Source of the DNA: an uncultured Methanobrevibacter sp.
GTDB lineage: Archaea > Methanobacteriota > Methanobacteria > Methanobacteriales > Methanobacteriaceae
Assembly: GCF_937906425.1 (NCBI RefSeq)
Contig: NZ_CALCYR010000203.1
Span: 1-31,578 of the forward strand
Direction of reading: 5' to 3'
Length of the DNA stretch: 31,578 nucleotides
The notes under the pieces: generated by a model
What the model saw: the letters and a program-made list of their open reading frames with translations, nothing else
Databases searched by the model: none
What the model was told of the DNA's origin: nothing
Made by a program: the position numbers and the translations under genes
Shown: positions 7,926-18,002 of the stretch, one piece after another
Layout: each line of letters starts with the position of its first letter
How positions within the stretch are numbered: the first letter of the stretch is position 1

Positions 7926-9149
7926 CTAATCTCTTCTAAACAAATCTCTGGTATATACCTTATCTATAACGTCACCAAGAATGTCTGCATCAAATCTATT
8001 TGCAAGAATGACATCACTTTCACTCTTGAAACATTCCAGATTATTTACCACTTTTGATTTGTAAAATTCGCTTCCATCATCCAAAGTTGGTTCATAGACA
8101 ATTATAGAAATCCCTTCTGCTTTTATACGTTTCATAACATCTTGTATAGCTGATGCACGGAAATTATCACTATTACTTTTCATAGTAAGACGATATATGC
8201 CCACAGTATCCGGATTCCTTGAAATAATCTGATCTGCGATAAAATCCTTACGAACCATATTTGAATCAACTACAGCTTTTATCATAGTCTGTGGAACATC
8301 CTTATAATTTGCCAAAAGCTGTTTTGTATCCTTAGGCAAACAATATCCTCCATATCCAAATGAAGGGTTATTATAATGTCCGCCAATACGTGGATCCATA
8401 CACACTCCATCTATTATCATCCGAGTATCTAATCCCTTGGTTTGAGCATAGGTATCAAGTTCATTAAAGTAACTTACCCTTACTGCAAGATAAGTATTGG
8501 CAAAAAGCTTAATAGCTTCAGATTCTGTTAAATGAGTTAATAATATAGGAATATCCTGTTTATCAGATCCTGATCTATTTTCTTCTTCTCTGGCACCTTC
8601 TAAAAGAAGATCTGCAAACATCTGCCCTTCCTCTTTCTGATCATCATCACATCCAACTACTATACGACTTGGATGAAGATTATCATAAAGTGCCTTTGAT
8701 TCTCGAAGGAATTCTGGACTGAATATGATATTATTAACCCCATACTTTTCACGAACTGACTCAGTATATCCAACTGGTATTGTTGACTTTATAACCATTA
8801 GAACATCAGGATTAACTTTAAGAGTCCATTCTATAGCGTCCTCAACAGCAGATGTATCAAAGAAATGATTAACATCATCATAATTTGTTGGTGTGGCTAT
8901 AATTATAAGATCAGCATTCTTGTAAGCAGATTCTTTATCTGTGGTTGTATAAAGATTCAATTTTCGCTTCCCCTCACGAGTCTCTTTAAAGAATCTTTCT
9001 ATCTCATCATCTTGGATAGGGCTAATAAATTGATTTAGTTTTTCTGCTTTTGATTCTGTAGTTGTAATAGCTGTAACATCATGTTTTTGAGCAAGTAAAA
9101 CAGCAAGTGAAAGTCCTACATATCCTACACCTGCAACTGTAATTTTCAT
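7926..9149 (-). CDS. ugd: UDP-glucose 6-dehydrogenase
   Basis: This enzyme oxidises UDP-glucose twice with NAD to give UDP-glucuronate for surface glycans. With ATG 9147-9149 the product is 407 residues. The frame extends seven codons upstream, but AGGAG at 9158-9162 fits this ATG with 8-base spacing. The N-terminal Rossmann motif GVGYVG is followed by FSPEFLRESKALYDNLHPSR and the active-site segment YGGYCLPKDTKQ (Cys near residue 270). It ends in VYTRDLF. The many conserved strings resemble the short E. coli/Klebsiella-type Ugd, which suggests acquisition from bacteria. It lies 385 bp downstream of the GT2 operon, probably with its own promoter, and ends only 52 bp from a dead transposon. 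GalU, six genes of the same strand away in order of transcription upstream, would supply its substrate. Confidence 0.95.
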   Translation of the reverse strand: MKITVAGVGYVGLSLAVLLAQKHDVTAITTTESKAEKLNQFISPIQDDEIERFFKETREGKRKLNLYTTTDKESAYKNADLIIIATPTNYDDVNHFFDTSAVEDAIEWTLKVNPDVLMVIKSTIPVGYTESVREKYGVNNIIFSPEFLRESKALYDNLHPSRIVVGCDDDQKEEGQMFADLLLEGAREEENRSGSDKQDIPILLTHLTESEAIKLFANTYLAVRVSYFNELDTYAQTKGLDTRMIIDGVCMDPRIGGHYNNPSFGYGGYCLPKDTKQLLANYKDVPQTMIKAVVDSNMVRKDFIADQIISRNPDTVGIYRLTMKSNSDNFRASAIQDVMKRIKAEGISIIVYEPTLDDGSEFYKSKVVNNLECFKSESDVILANRFDADILGDVIDKVYTRDLFRRD

Positions 9150-9534
9150 TTTTATTTCTCCTACATACATATTCTAATTTTTTCTAACTTAAACACAAAA
9201 TCTATGTGCAAATTTAAATTGAAAAGAATAGTATTATTTTTTTATACTATTATCTTTCTGTTTTTCATAATGAATAAAGATTACTCTTAATTACTCTTTT
9301 TTAATTTAATTATAATTTTAATTAAATGAATTTAAAAATAATGACAAAATAAATTTTTTATATGTGAAAAAATAATTTAGTAAAAAAAATTGATAACTCA
9401 AAAAAAAATAAAATGCAACAAAACCACTAGAAAATAAAAAAAATAATAAAAAAAGTAAGGAATTTATAATATTAAATAATTTTAACATTAAAATTTTCTA
9501 GTTAAATTACTCCTAATCTAAATAAAGTTCTAAA
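9150..9534. other. Intergenic region between the GT2 operon and ugd
   Basis: This 385-bp AT-rich gap holds no open reading frame of note. Reading on the minus strand it contains the probable operon terminator (9425-9495), then a TATA-like CATATAAAAAA near 9352-9364 and a second TATAAA-like box near 9235-9247. Either could drive ugd. The ugd ribosome site AGGAG lies at 9158-9162. Nothing else is evident. Confidence 0.4.
9425..9495 (-). terminator. Hairpin plus T-runs after the GT2 operon
   Basis: A perfect inverted repeat AATTTTAA-CA-TTAAAATT lies at 9478-9495, 40 bases beyond the stop of the last GT2 gene. On the minus strand it is followed by long runs of T (9425-9460). The U-runs alone would suffice for archaeal termination; the all-AT hairpin is weak. 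Confidence 0.45.
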
Positions 9535-11004
9535 TTAATATTTAAGAGAGTTTTTTAAATAAATATTTCTAGATAATAATTTGTTATTATAATTTGATAA
9601 GTGTTTATTTTCTTCCTGAAGCTTATTATATGAAATCAATAAATTTTTTAATTCAATATCTAATTTTTCGAATTTATTTTCTAATTCCTCATTATTTTCT
9701 AAAATTGTTAAATTGTTTTTTCTTAAAACTTTATTTTTTAATATCAAATCATTATTTAATTTATTTAAATGATCTTTCTCCAAAATAATTTTTTCTTTAA
9801 AAGAAGACAACTCATCAACCCTAGAAACCAAACTCTCATTCTCTGAAACCAAATCATCCCTCAAAGAAGACAACTCATCAATCTTAGTAATTAAATCTTC
9901 ATTAAAAGAAGATAATTTTTCTATTTTTTCATTAGACGAAATTGATAAATCTTTAATATGTTCAATTTGACTATTCATATTTTTTAGGTTATATGACTCA
10001 AATAAATTTAATAGTTTGATACTTATATTATAATCAAAAAAATTTGTGGAGTTCAAAACCATATTGAAAATATTCTTATTTTTTTGACTTAAAACATTAT
10101 AAAAATCTTTGGATATTCTTCCATAATCAGAAATACTTATATAATCTTCTTTAATTTTATTAAAAAATAGATTAGCATATTTAGATTCAACTTGATTTAA
10201 TCTAAAATTAGTGCTACCTACTTTTTTATTACATAAATCATGCTTATATGTATCATAAAGATTAAATTCTTTAAAAATTTGAATAATCCTATTATTTACT
10301 TCAATAATGTCAATATATCTTTTATCTTTTGATGAAATAATGGAATCATTTCTCCGACATCTGTAATATAAATGTTTAGGATAGAAAAAAATTTTTTCTG
10401 ATCTTAATAATAATTCATAAAATAATATTTCATCCTCAAAAATTATATCTTCAGGAAATTTAAAGTTATTATCTAAAAAAAACTTTGTATTATATAGTTT
10501 AGATGTAGGGGTAACTGCAAATTTAAAAATTAAATTACCTAATTCTTTAAAATTGAAAATATTATCTTTAACTTTTTCGTATATAATATCCATATTATAA
10601 TATTCATTTTCATAAATCTCTTTAGTATTTTCATCATAGTTTATTAATCTATATACTACAAAATCAACAGATTTTTCAATTGCTACATCATATAATTCTT
10701 TTAGTGAGGTGGGTTTTAAAAAATCATCAGCATCTAAGAAAAATAAGTATTCTCCAGAAACATGTTTTATTGCATTATTTCTCGCATTTCCCGCACCTTT
10801 ATTTTCTTGAGAATAAATTTTTATCCTAGAATCTGATGTAGAATAATGTTCTAAAATATCTAAAGAGTTATCTGTAGAACCATCATTAATACAAATTATC
10901 TCAATATCTTCCATAGTTTGATTAATTACACTATCCAAACATCTGCTAAGATATTTTTCAACATTAAAAACAGGAATAATAACTGAAATTTTAATTTTTG
11001 ACAT
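9535..11004 (-). CDS. GT2 glycosyltransferase with long C-terminal coiled coil
   Basis: The product is 489 residues. A GT-A fold GT2 domain fills the N terminus: ISVIIPVFN, ICINDGSTDN (about 38-47) and the metal-binding DADD (91-94). Residues 100-350 are a GT2-associated helical region containing FPEDIIFEDE. From about 357 to the end there is an uninterrupted coiled coil rich in Leu, Asn, Lys and Glu, with a 21-residue repeat beginning DELSS (bases 9800-9881). The frame opens at TTG 11016, but ATG 11002-11004 is preferred because GGGAG lies 5 bases before it. It starts 15 bases after the stop of the previous GT2 gene, so it is the last member of that operon. The sugar donor is not predictable. 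The tail suggests an oligomeric or scaffolded enzyme at the inner membrane face. Confidence 0.85.
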   Translation of the reverse strand: MSKIKISVIIPVFNVEKYLSRCLDSVINQTMEDIEIICINDGSTDNSLDILEHYSTSDSRIKIYSQENKGAGNARNNAIKHVSGEYLFFLDADDFLKPTSLKELYDVAIEKSVDFVVYRLINYDENTKEIYENEYYNMDIIYEKVKDNIFNFKELGNLIFKFAVTPTSKLYNTKFFLDNNFKFPEDIIFEDEILFYELLLRSEKIFFYPKHLYYRCRRNDSIISSKDKRYIDIIEVNNRIIQIFKEFNLYDTYKHDLCNKKVGSTNFRLNQVESKYANLFFNKIKEDYISISDYGRISKDFYNVLSQKNKNIFNMVLNSTNFFDYNISIKLLNLFESYNLKNMNSQIEHIKDLSISSNEKIEKLSSFNEDLITKIDELSSLRDDLVSENESLVSRVDELSSFKEKIILEKDHLNKLNNDLILKNKVLRKNNLTILENNEELENKFEKLDIELKNLLISYNKLQEENKHLSNYNNKLLSRNIYLKNSLKY

Positions 11005-11019
11005 TATATCTCCCAAATA

Positions 11020-14000
11020 TTATTTTTTAAAAGGTTTTTTAAATTTTCTTAATGATTCTGTACTTTTCCAAGCATCAGAATTTAATATTTCATCATATAA
11101 ATTCCTATATTTCCAATATTCTTTTCTCAGATTATTATTTTCATCTTCTAATAATTGTTTTTTCGTTTTAAGTTCTCTAAAATCACCAATATTATTTTTT
11201 GAGATTATTTCATCTTTTTCTTCTAATAATAAATTATGTTTACTTTTTAGTTTTTCAACAGTAGCAAAATTTGATATTTTCATATATTCTTTATAAGAAT
11301 TTGATTTCAATACTGATTGATATTTATATAAATTTTCCCAGATAGAATATCTATGTTTATCCAAATAAACAAATTTCATATCACGATAATTTAATTTATT
11401 AAATTCCTCTTTAGTTTTAGTGAAATATTTTTCAGCAAATGAATAATCCAATCCCAAATATTCTGATTTTGAACCATAATAATTTGCATAATCTAATACT
11501 TTAGAATTATTTTTATATAAATCTCTTTCTTTATGATTATTATAAGTATGACTTCCAATAAATCTGACTACATCCAAATAGGAAGTGATTAGATTAATTT
11601 TATAAATATCAAAATTTGTTTTAAAAGTTTCATAAAGGTTATTTTCTTTTAAAAATTCCTCAACATTATCACATATATCAAAAACGGTAAATACTTTAGA
11701 ATCAACTTGATTTAAATATAAATTCAAAGCACCATATTTTCTTGGATTTATATACTCGAACAAAAATTTAGGTATATAAGATAATTTTACTGAATTTAAA
11801 ATTGTCTTTATATGGAATGAAGACTCACATTCTACAACATTTTCCAAAAATTTTAAATCAAGAGTGATGAATTCTTTTTTATAGAATTTATATAAATTAT
11901 CAAATGAAGAATTGAAAATTAATTTGGAAATAGCATCATAATTAAAAGAATGATAATTATAATTTACATTTGTAAATATCTTATCAAAGTTGATTTCTTC
12001 AGAATTTAAAGACATTGGACGATTACATAAAACCATTTCAGAACCATTCATAGTCATATTTTCAAGGAAAATTTTCAATGCATTTTCTTTGAGTATTGCA
12101 TTTGGTTTAAAGAAATAAATATAATCTCCTCTTGATTCACTTAATCCCAAATTATTTGCATATCCAATATCTTTATAATTGGAATATAAAATTTTTATAC
12201 GAGAATCTTTAGATGATAAATTTTCCATTAAATATAAAGAGTCATCAGAAGAATCCATATTGATTAATATAATTTCTATATCTTCAATAGATTGATTTAA
12301 TATACTATTTACTGATTTTAAGATAGTTGAATCATCATCAGAAAATGGAATAATCACAGATATTATGGGATTACCATTTAAATGCTCTTTAAATTCATTT
12401 AATCCCATATATTTTAAATAAAGATGATTTTGTAATCTTTTTAAGAAATTTGGATGGTCTTTAAAGATTTCTTGTATGCACTCTAATGCCATTTTTGAAT
12501 TTTCTAAATCTAATCTGCCAATAAATAAGAAAATCTTATGGAAATATTCATTTTGACGTCGAGAAAATCTATTGTCTTCAAAATAATCAAAAACCATTTT
12601 ATAGTGTAATAACTGATCATATAACTTTCTATAATTACTAGCTTTAGCAACATCACTATTATAAACATAAGCATATAAATCAGTTGCAACAGCAAAGATT
12701 TTATCTACTTTAACTAAAATTTCAGCTAAGAATACAGGATCTTGACCTCTTAATAAATCTGGGAAAAAGATTTCATTAGATATTAAGAAATCTCTCTTAA
12801 AAATATTTTTATAAAAAGACCAAGGAATTCCATATGCTTCGGGTAAAATTACATCATCAACAGTATAATAATGGAAAGGTCCAAAAGGTTTAAAATCGCC
12901 TTCTTTATCTACATCATGCTTGATATTTGCAGTAACCATATTAGCATTATTACTAAAAGCAACATCATACATTTTTTCAAGTGCATCGTTATCCATAAAG
13001 AAATCATCAGCATCTAAAAATGCTATATATTCTCCTTTTGCCTCTTGAATACCAAAATTTCTGGCTTTTCCAGAACCTGAATTTTTTTGATTTAAAACTG
13101 TGACAAAATCATAATTATTTTGATAATCTTTTAAAATTTCTAAGGAATTATCTGTAGAACCATCATTAATAAAAACAATTTCAATACTATCTAATGTTTG
13201 TTCAAGAATACTATTAACAGACCTTTTCAAGAATTTTTCACCATTGAAAACAGGCATGATTACTGAAATCTTATATTCATGAGAAAAATTTTCTTTTTCA
13301 TTTAACTTTAAACCATCCGTAGTAAAATCTTCAGGAACTAAATTAATAAATTTTGGTTCAACCACATTTTTATATTTTATTAAATTTTCTTTAGAATTTA
13401 ATTTCTTTTCTAATTGAGATTTCTGATAATTAGTTTCATTATATTGTGTTCTAAAATAAGTTAACTGAGAATGTAAAAACTCATTTTCTTCTACTAATTT
13501 ATTATAATCCTCATTTGAAGTATTCAATTTTCCTTCAAAACGTGACATAAATAACGGAGAAGCATATTTAAAATATAACTTTTGAAAATTAAATTTCATA
13601 TGAGTTTTGACAATATCTTCATCAACTTTCATTACAACATTATGAATATTTTCACATACATCATAAGATAAATCTTTATCTGAATTACCATTGTTCTCCA
13701 ATATTATTTCTATATATCTAAATAAGCGATTATAAAACGAAACTAAAATATCGTTATTTTTACATCCATATTTCTCTAAAATATCAAACATTTCCAATAC
13801 TCGTTTCATAGGAATATTATAATCATTTAAGCTATTAGATGAGGAATTAGGGTTAGATTCTCGATAAAAATAAAAAGCATCATCAGTATAAATTATACTT
13901 CTCGCACAGATAGCTGTTTCATAGAAGAATGGGTTATCAACCCATCCACCACCAGGTTCCTCCATAAATTTAATATTGAATTTATCTAAAAAAGATTTTT

Positions 14001-14511
14001 TATATATTCCAGCCCAAATTGAAGGATGCCCTTCTAAAAATTTCACTTCATCTTCTAATGTAAAGGATTCATTTCTTGAAATGTTTGATTTAAAAATATC
14101 TTTTTTAAATATTGGATTATTACTGTCTGCATCATTGAAATGGTAAAAATTACCTTTTATAATATCAATTTGGGAATCTTCAGATAAATTATATAAACTT
14201 TCAAACATATTGATATCTATATAATCATCTGTTTCCACAATGGAAATATATTCTCCATTAGCCTCATTTAGACCTAAATTAACCTGATATCCATAACTTT
14301 TTTTATCCGATTTAAGTAATTTTATTCTAGAATCCTTCTTAACAAATTTTTCTAGAATTTCTAAAGTCCCATCAGTAGATCCTGCATCAATACATATTAT
14401 TTCTAAATCGTGAAGAGTTTGGTTAATTACACTATTAAGACATTCCTCAATATAATTTCCAACATTTAATGAAGGCATAATTACAGATACAATTGGATTT
14501 TTTAAACTCAT
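11020..14511 (-). CDS. Three-module GT2 glycosyltransferase
   Basis: This 1,163-residue protein has three GT2 modules. Module 1 (about 6-230) has VSVIMPSLN, CIDAGSTDG and ETDD in place of the usual DxD (93-96). A coiled segment spans about 335-390. Module 2 (about 413-660) is canonical, with ISVIMPVFN, FINDGSTDN and LDADD. Module 3 (about 713-900) keeps ISVIIPF and a weak INMDSSDDS, but FKPNA replaces the DxD motif near 799, so it is probably inactive or structural. The C terminus is a coiled coil ending in a basic tail with ILNSDAWKSTESLRKFKKP, like the SxxWK-PLR tails of bacterial polysaccharide GTs. The ATG overlaps the TAA of the previous gene by one base, and AGGTGA lies just upstream inside that gene, so translation is coupled. 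It may make alternating linkages of one repeat unit. Confidence 0.85.
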   Translation of the reverse strand: MSLKNPIVSVIMPSLNVGNYIEECLNSVINQTLHDLEIICIDAGSTDGTLEILEKFVKKDSRIKLLKSDKKSYGYQVNLGLNEANGEYISIVETDDYIDINMFESLYNLSEDSQIDIIKGNFYHFNDADSNNPIFKKDIFKSNISRNESFTLEDEVKFLEGHPSIWAGIYKKSFLDKFNIKFMEEPGGGWVDNPFFYETAICARSIIYTDDAFYFYRESNPNSSSNSLNDYNIPMKRVLEMFDILEKYGCKNNDILVSFYNRLFRYIEIILENNGNSDKDLSYDVCENIHNVVMKVDEDIVKTHMKFNFQKLYFKYASPLFMSRFEGKLNTSNEDYNKLVEENEFLHSQLTYFRTQYNETNYQKSQLEKKLNSKENLIKYKNVVEPKFINLVPEDFTTDGLKLNEKENFSHEYKISVIMPVFNGEKFLKRSVNSILEQTLDSIEIVFINDGSTDNSLEILKDYQNNYDFVTVLNQKNSGSGKARNFGIQEAKGEYIAFLDADDFFMDNDALEKMYDVAFSNNANMVTANIKHDVDKEGDFKPFGPFHYYTVDDVILPEAYGIPWSFYKNIFKRDFLISNEIFFPDLLRGQDPVFLAEILVKVDKIFAVATDLYAYVYNSDVAKASNYRKLYDQLLHYKMVFDYFEDNRFSRRQNEYFHKIFLFIGRLDLENSKMALECIQEIFKDHPNFLKRLQNHLYLKYMGLNEFKEHLNGNPIISVIIPFSDDDSTILKSVNSILNQSIEDIEIILINMDSSDDSLYLMENLSSKDSRIKILYSNYKDIGYANNLGLSESRGDYIYFFKPNAILKENALKIFLENMTMNGSEMVLCNRPMSLNSEEINFDKIFTNVNYNYHSFNYDAISKLIFNSSFDNLYKFYKKEFITLDLKFLENVVECESSFHIKTILNSVKLSYIPKFLFEYINPRKYGALNLYLNQVDSKVFTVFDICDNVEEFLKENNLYETFKTNFDIYKINLITSYLDVVRFIGSHTYNNHKERDLYKNNSKVLDYANYYGSKSEYLGLDYSFAEKYFTKTKEEFNKLNYRDMKFVYLDKHRYSIWENLYKYQSVLKSNSYKEYMKISNFATVEKLKSKHNLLLEEKDEIISKNNIGDFRELKTKKQLLEDENNNLRKEYWKYRNLYDEILNSDAWKSTESLRKFKKPFKK

Positions 14512-15710
14512 TACTCATCACCTATATTAGAATTTTTTAAAATTTTACCTATTTTAAGACTATTTGAAGATAATAAATCATTATCAACATTTTTTAAATT
14601 TACTATAACCTTTTTTAAATGATTATTTTTCTCAGTTAATGAATTAATATCATTTTTTAAATTATTCAATTCCTTATCAGAAATTTTATCAGAGGAATTA
14701 ATATAACTTGATAAATCATAATTTTTTACTAATAAATCAAGTTCCTCAGAATTATTAGAAGTTAGAATAGAATCTAAAAGAAATTTATTTCTAGGAATTA
14801 AAATTGTTTGTAAATATTGATAAAATTCTTCTGTATATACCCAATTAATGAAATTTTTTTGTAATTCATCAAAAAATTTATCTTTAAATTCTGGTTTAAT
14901 TTGTGTAAAACGTAAAAATGATAAGGAAATTTTTCTATTATATAATCTTACTTTAAATAAATCAGATAAAACCCCATATTTTTCAAAAACATCAATAATC
15001 ATAGTATTTATTGCTATTGAATCAGTAAAACGAATATCTCCCGCCATAGTAGATGAATTCTCATACCAACGCCTATAAAATAGATGTTCTTTTAAAAAAT
15101 AAATACTATTAGCAGAAATCAAAACTTCCCAAAAGAATATATTATCTTCAAAAATTAGACCTTCCGGAAACTTAATGCCGGAATTTACAATAAATTCTCT
15201 ATTATATAATTTTGTCCAGGGAGTAACCGCTATCTTCAATGCTAAGTCCCCTAAATCTTTAAATGAAAAAATTGAGTCGCCTACAAAATTTGCAACTTCA
15301 TTCATACTGTAATTTTCTGCTTCATAAAATCTGTCATTTGCATCATCATAATTAATTGCCTGAAATAAAACAAAATCAACTTTCTTCTCTTCAGCCACCT
15401 TATATGTTTTTTCTAAAGCATCTAATTTTAATTTATCATCAGAATCCATTAAAAATAAATATTTCCCTTTAGCATAGTTCATACCTACATTAGTTGCAAC
15501 AGCATGACCCCCATTTTCCTGATTGATAACAGTAATACGACTATCTTTTTTAGCATATGATAATAATATATTTAATGAATTATCTTTTGAACCGTCATTA
15601 ACACAAATAATCTCTATATCATCTAAAGTTTGATTAACAATACTGTCCAAACATTCTTCCAAATAATCTTCAACATTATATATAGGTATTACAACAGAAA
15701 CTTTTACCAT
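14511..15710 (-). CDS. GT2 glycosyltransferase
   Basis: The product is 399 residues with a single GT2 domain: VSVVIPIYN, CVNDGSKDN (about 37-45) and MDSDD (88-92). A helical region with FPEGLIFEDN follows. The short C-terminal coiled coil (about 340-385) is followed by an Asn/Ser-rich end. The start ATG is supported by AGGTGA four bases upstream. This is the first gene of the three-gene GT2 operon and its stop overlaps the next start by one base. It lies 60 bp after galU on the same strand, so all four genes may be cotranscribed. The region after the catalytic domain resembles that of the 489-residue GT at the operon end (EKKVDFVLFQAINYDD versus EKSVDFVVYRLINYDE), which points to duplication of one ancestor. 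Confidence 0.88.
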   Translation of the reverse strand: MVKVSVVIPIYNVEDYLEECLDSIVNQTLDDIEIICVNDGSKDNSLNILLSYAKKDSRITVINQENGGHAVATNVGMNYAKGKYLFLMDSDDKLKLDALEKTYKVAEEKKVDFVLFQAINYDDANDRFYEAENYSMNEVANFVGDSIFSFKDLGDLALKIAVTPWTKLYNREFIVNSGIKFPEGLIFEDNIFFWEVLISANSIYFLKEHLFYRRWYENSSTMAGDIRFTDSIAINTMIIDVFEKYGVLSDLFKVRLYNRKISLSFLRFTQIKPEFKDKFFDELQKNFINWVYTEEFYQYLQTILIPRNKFLLDSILTSNNSEELDLLVKNYDLSSYINSSDKISDKELNNLKNDINSLTEKNNHLKKVIVNLKNVDNDLLSSNSLKIGKILKNSNIGDE

Positions 15711-15770
15711 AAATTCACCTAGAAATTTTATCTAACAATCCACAATTGAAAATTTAATTTTCTTTAGTTC

Positions 15771-16616
15771 TTACAAAACTTCACTATTTATAAAGTCTAA
15801 AATATCATCTTTCGCATTTTCATCTTCCATAGCAAATTTTAAAGAAGTTTTTAGCCAATCAATCCTATTTCCGATATCATAAGACTCTCCAACAAAGACT
15901 TTTGCATATACTTCATCAAGTTTTGCTAAAGCATCTGTTAACTGTATTTCTCCACCATAACCAGGTTGAACATTTTCGATATGGTCAAAGATATCTGGAG
16001 TTAAGAAATACCTCCCCATAATAGCTAAATTACTTGGAGCCACTTTAAGAGGTGGTTTTTCTATTAATTGATCGATTTTATAAACATTATCTTCAACTAT
16101 TGTTCCTCCAATAATACCATAACGCTCTACTTTTTCATCAGGAACTTCCTCTACTGCAATAGCAGACTTACCATACTTTTCATAAACATCTATAAGTTGT
16201 TTTGTACAAGGGTTTTCACCTTTTGTAATTGTATCACCTAACATAACAACAAAAGGTTCATCCTGAATATGCTTTTTAGCACAGTATATCGCATCCCCCA
16301 GACCTAATTGCTTTTTTTGCCTAATAAAATGAATATCTGCCAAGTCTGAAATGTCCTTTACCTCTTGTAAAAAATGTTCCTTATTATTTCTTTTTAAATG
16401 ATGTTCTAATTCAAAAGACCTATCAAAATGATCTTCAATTGAGCGTTTTCCTTTTCCTGTAACAATTAATATATCATCTACACCAGACTCAACTGCTTCC
16501 TCAACTACATACTGAATTGTAGGTTTATCATAAACCGGTAACATCTCTTTTGCCTGTGCCTTAGTAGCTGGCAAGAATCTTGTACCTAAACCTGCTGCTG
16601 GAATAACCGCCTTCAT
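15771..16616 (-). CDS. galU: UTP-glucose-1-phosphate uridylyltransferase
   Basis: GalU joins UTP and glucose-1-phosphate to make UDP-glucose, the precursor for Ugd and for glucosyl donors. The 281-residue length is normal. Diagnostic segments are PAAGLGTRFLPATKAQAKEM at residues 6-25 (nucleotide binding), VTGKGKRSIEDHFD, QLGLGDAIYCAKKHI, MLGDT, QLIEKPP and PGYGGEIQLTDA. ATG 16614-16616 follows TGGGGA by six bases. It is the first gene of the cluster that continues into the GT2 operon. A TATA-like TATTTATATG at 16681-16690 lies at a sensible distance. High similarity to bacterial GalU is common in this pathway and fits a laterally acquired cassette. Confidence 0.95.
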   Translation of the reverse strand: MKAVIPAAGLGTRFLPATKAQAKEMLPVYDKPTIQYVVEEAVESGVDDILIVTGKGKRSIEDHFDRSFELEHHLKRNNKEHFLQEVKDISDLADIHFIRQKKQLGLGDAIYCAKKHIQDEPFVVMLGDTITKGENPCTKQLIDVYEKYGKSAIAVEEVPDEKVERYGIIGGTIVEDNVYKIDQLIEKPPLKVAPSNLAIMGRYFLTPDIFDHIENVQPGYGGEIQLTDALAKLDEVYAKVFVGESYDIGNRIDWLKTSLKFAMEDENAKDDILDFINSEVL

Positions 16617-16875
16617 AAAAATTCCCCATTAGTTAATTACATTAATACTATATTATATTAATGTATATTATATTATTCATCATATAAATAATATACTAAA
16701 ATATTAAAATTTTAATAATAAAAATTAAGATATATTAAAAAAATTTTTGTTTTAAAAAAAAATGAAAACATTGAAAAAGAAGATTAAATAAAAAAAAACT
16801 AAACTTGTTTTGACTTATCATATATAAAAATTTAAATAAAAAATATTAAAGAAAAAATAAGAAGTCTTGATTGAC
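16617..16875 (-). promoter_or_regulatory. Probable galU promoter region
   Basis: This 259-bp gap lies between glf and galU, both on the minus strand. On that strand TATTTATATG (16681-16690) would place a start site about 40 bases before the galU ATG. A second TATA-like run, TTTTTATATATG, lies at about 16822-16833. T-rich runs just below 16876 could end glf transcription. Assignments rest on base composition only. Confidence 0.3.
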
Positions 16876-17976
16876 TTATTCAAAAGAGTCAACTAGTTTG
16901 AGAGCTTCTTCAATTACTTTCCACATATCAAAATATTGGTACATGCCTAATCTTCCACCAAAGACAACTTTTTCTTCTTTTTTTGCCAAACACTGATATT
17001 TGTCAAATAATTCAGAATTCTTTTCATCATTTAAAGGATAATAAGCTTCTTCTCCCTTTTCCCAAGTTTTAGGATATTCTCTTGTAATAATAGTTTTTTG
17101 GGATTCAGAAGATTCAAAATGCTTATGTTCAATTATTCTTGTAAATGGAGTTTCTGCATCAGTATAATTTATTACGGCATTTCCCTGATAATTTTCCATA
17201 TCTAAAGTTTCAAATTCAAACTGTAATCCTCTGTATTCAAGTTCTCCAAAGCAATAATCATAATACTGATCAATCATCCCAGTAAAAAGAACTTTATCTG
17301 CAATACTAAGCCATTTTTCCTTATCATCAAAGAAATCAATATTTAATCTAACTTCAATCCCCTCTAACATCTTTTCAATGATTTTTGTATATCCTCCAAT
17401 AGGAATTCCTTGAAAAAGATCATTGAAGTAATTATTATCAAAAGTAAATCTTACAGGTAAACGTTTAATGATAAAAGAAGGCAATTCTTCACATTTCTTT
17501 CCCCATTGCTTTTCAGTATAACCTTTAACAAGTTTTTCATAAATGTCTTTTCCAACAAGGGAAATTGCCTGTTCTTCAAGATTTTTGGGTTCAATAATAT
17601 TTGCTTCACTTTTTTGCTCTTCAATCTTTGCCTTAGCTTCATCAGGATTCTTAACACCCCACATTTGATAGAACGTATTCATATTAAAAGGAAGATTATA
17701 TAATTCCCCATTAAAATTAGCAACTGGAGAATTAGTATAACGATTAAATTCAGCAAATTGATTAATATAATTCCAAATTTCTTTATTGTTTGTATGAAAT
17801 ATATGGGCGCCATATTTATGGACATTTATGCATTCTTTTTCTTCAGTATAAACATTTCCGCCTATATGATCTCTTTTTTCAATTACAAGACACTTTTTAC
17901 CTTTTTTATTCATTTCATATGCAAAAACTGATCCAAATAGACCAGAACCAACTATCAAATAATCATACTCAACCAT
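16876..17976 (-). CDS. glf: UDP-galactopyranose mutase
   Basis: Glf is an FAD flavoenzyme that interconverts UDP-galactopyranose and UDP-galactofuranose, giving the galactofuranose donor for surface glycans. The product is 366 residues, the normal length. It begins with the FAD-binding motif DYLIVGSGLFGSVFA and the EKRDHIGGNVYT segment. KYGAHIFHTN (about 54-63), YTEKQWGKKC, IPIGGYTKII and the C-terminal GGRLGMYQYFDMWKVI follow, all family hallmarks. The start ATG has a partial GTGAT ribosome site. No galE is in the window, so the UDP-galactose source lies elsewhere. The region just upstream (18003-18425) is a dead transposon fragment, so the promoter is either in the 24 bases before it or within the relic. 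The gene marks the right edge of the sugar cassette. Confidence 0.95.
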   Translation of the reverse strand: MVEYDYLIVGSGLFGSVFAYEMNKKGKKCLVIEKRDHIGGNVYTEEKECINVHKYGAHIFHTNNKEIWNYINQFAEFNRYTNSPVANFNGELYNLPFNMNTFYQMWGVKNPDEAKAKIEEQKSEANIIEPKNLEEQAISLVGKDIYEKLVKGYTEKQWGKKCEELPSFIIKRLPVRFTFDNNYFNDLFQGIPIGGYTKIIEKMLEGIEVRLNIDFFDDKEKWLSIADKVLFTGMIDQYYDYCFGELEYRGLQFEFETLDMENYQGNAVINYTDAETPFTRIIEHKHFESSESQKTIITREYPKTWEKGEEAYYPLNDEKNSELFDKYQCLAKKEEKVVFGGRLGMYQYFDMWKVIEEALKLVDSFE

Positions 17977-18002
17977 ACTATCACAAAATAAATTATTAAT
18001 TT

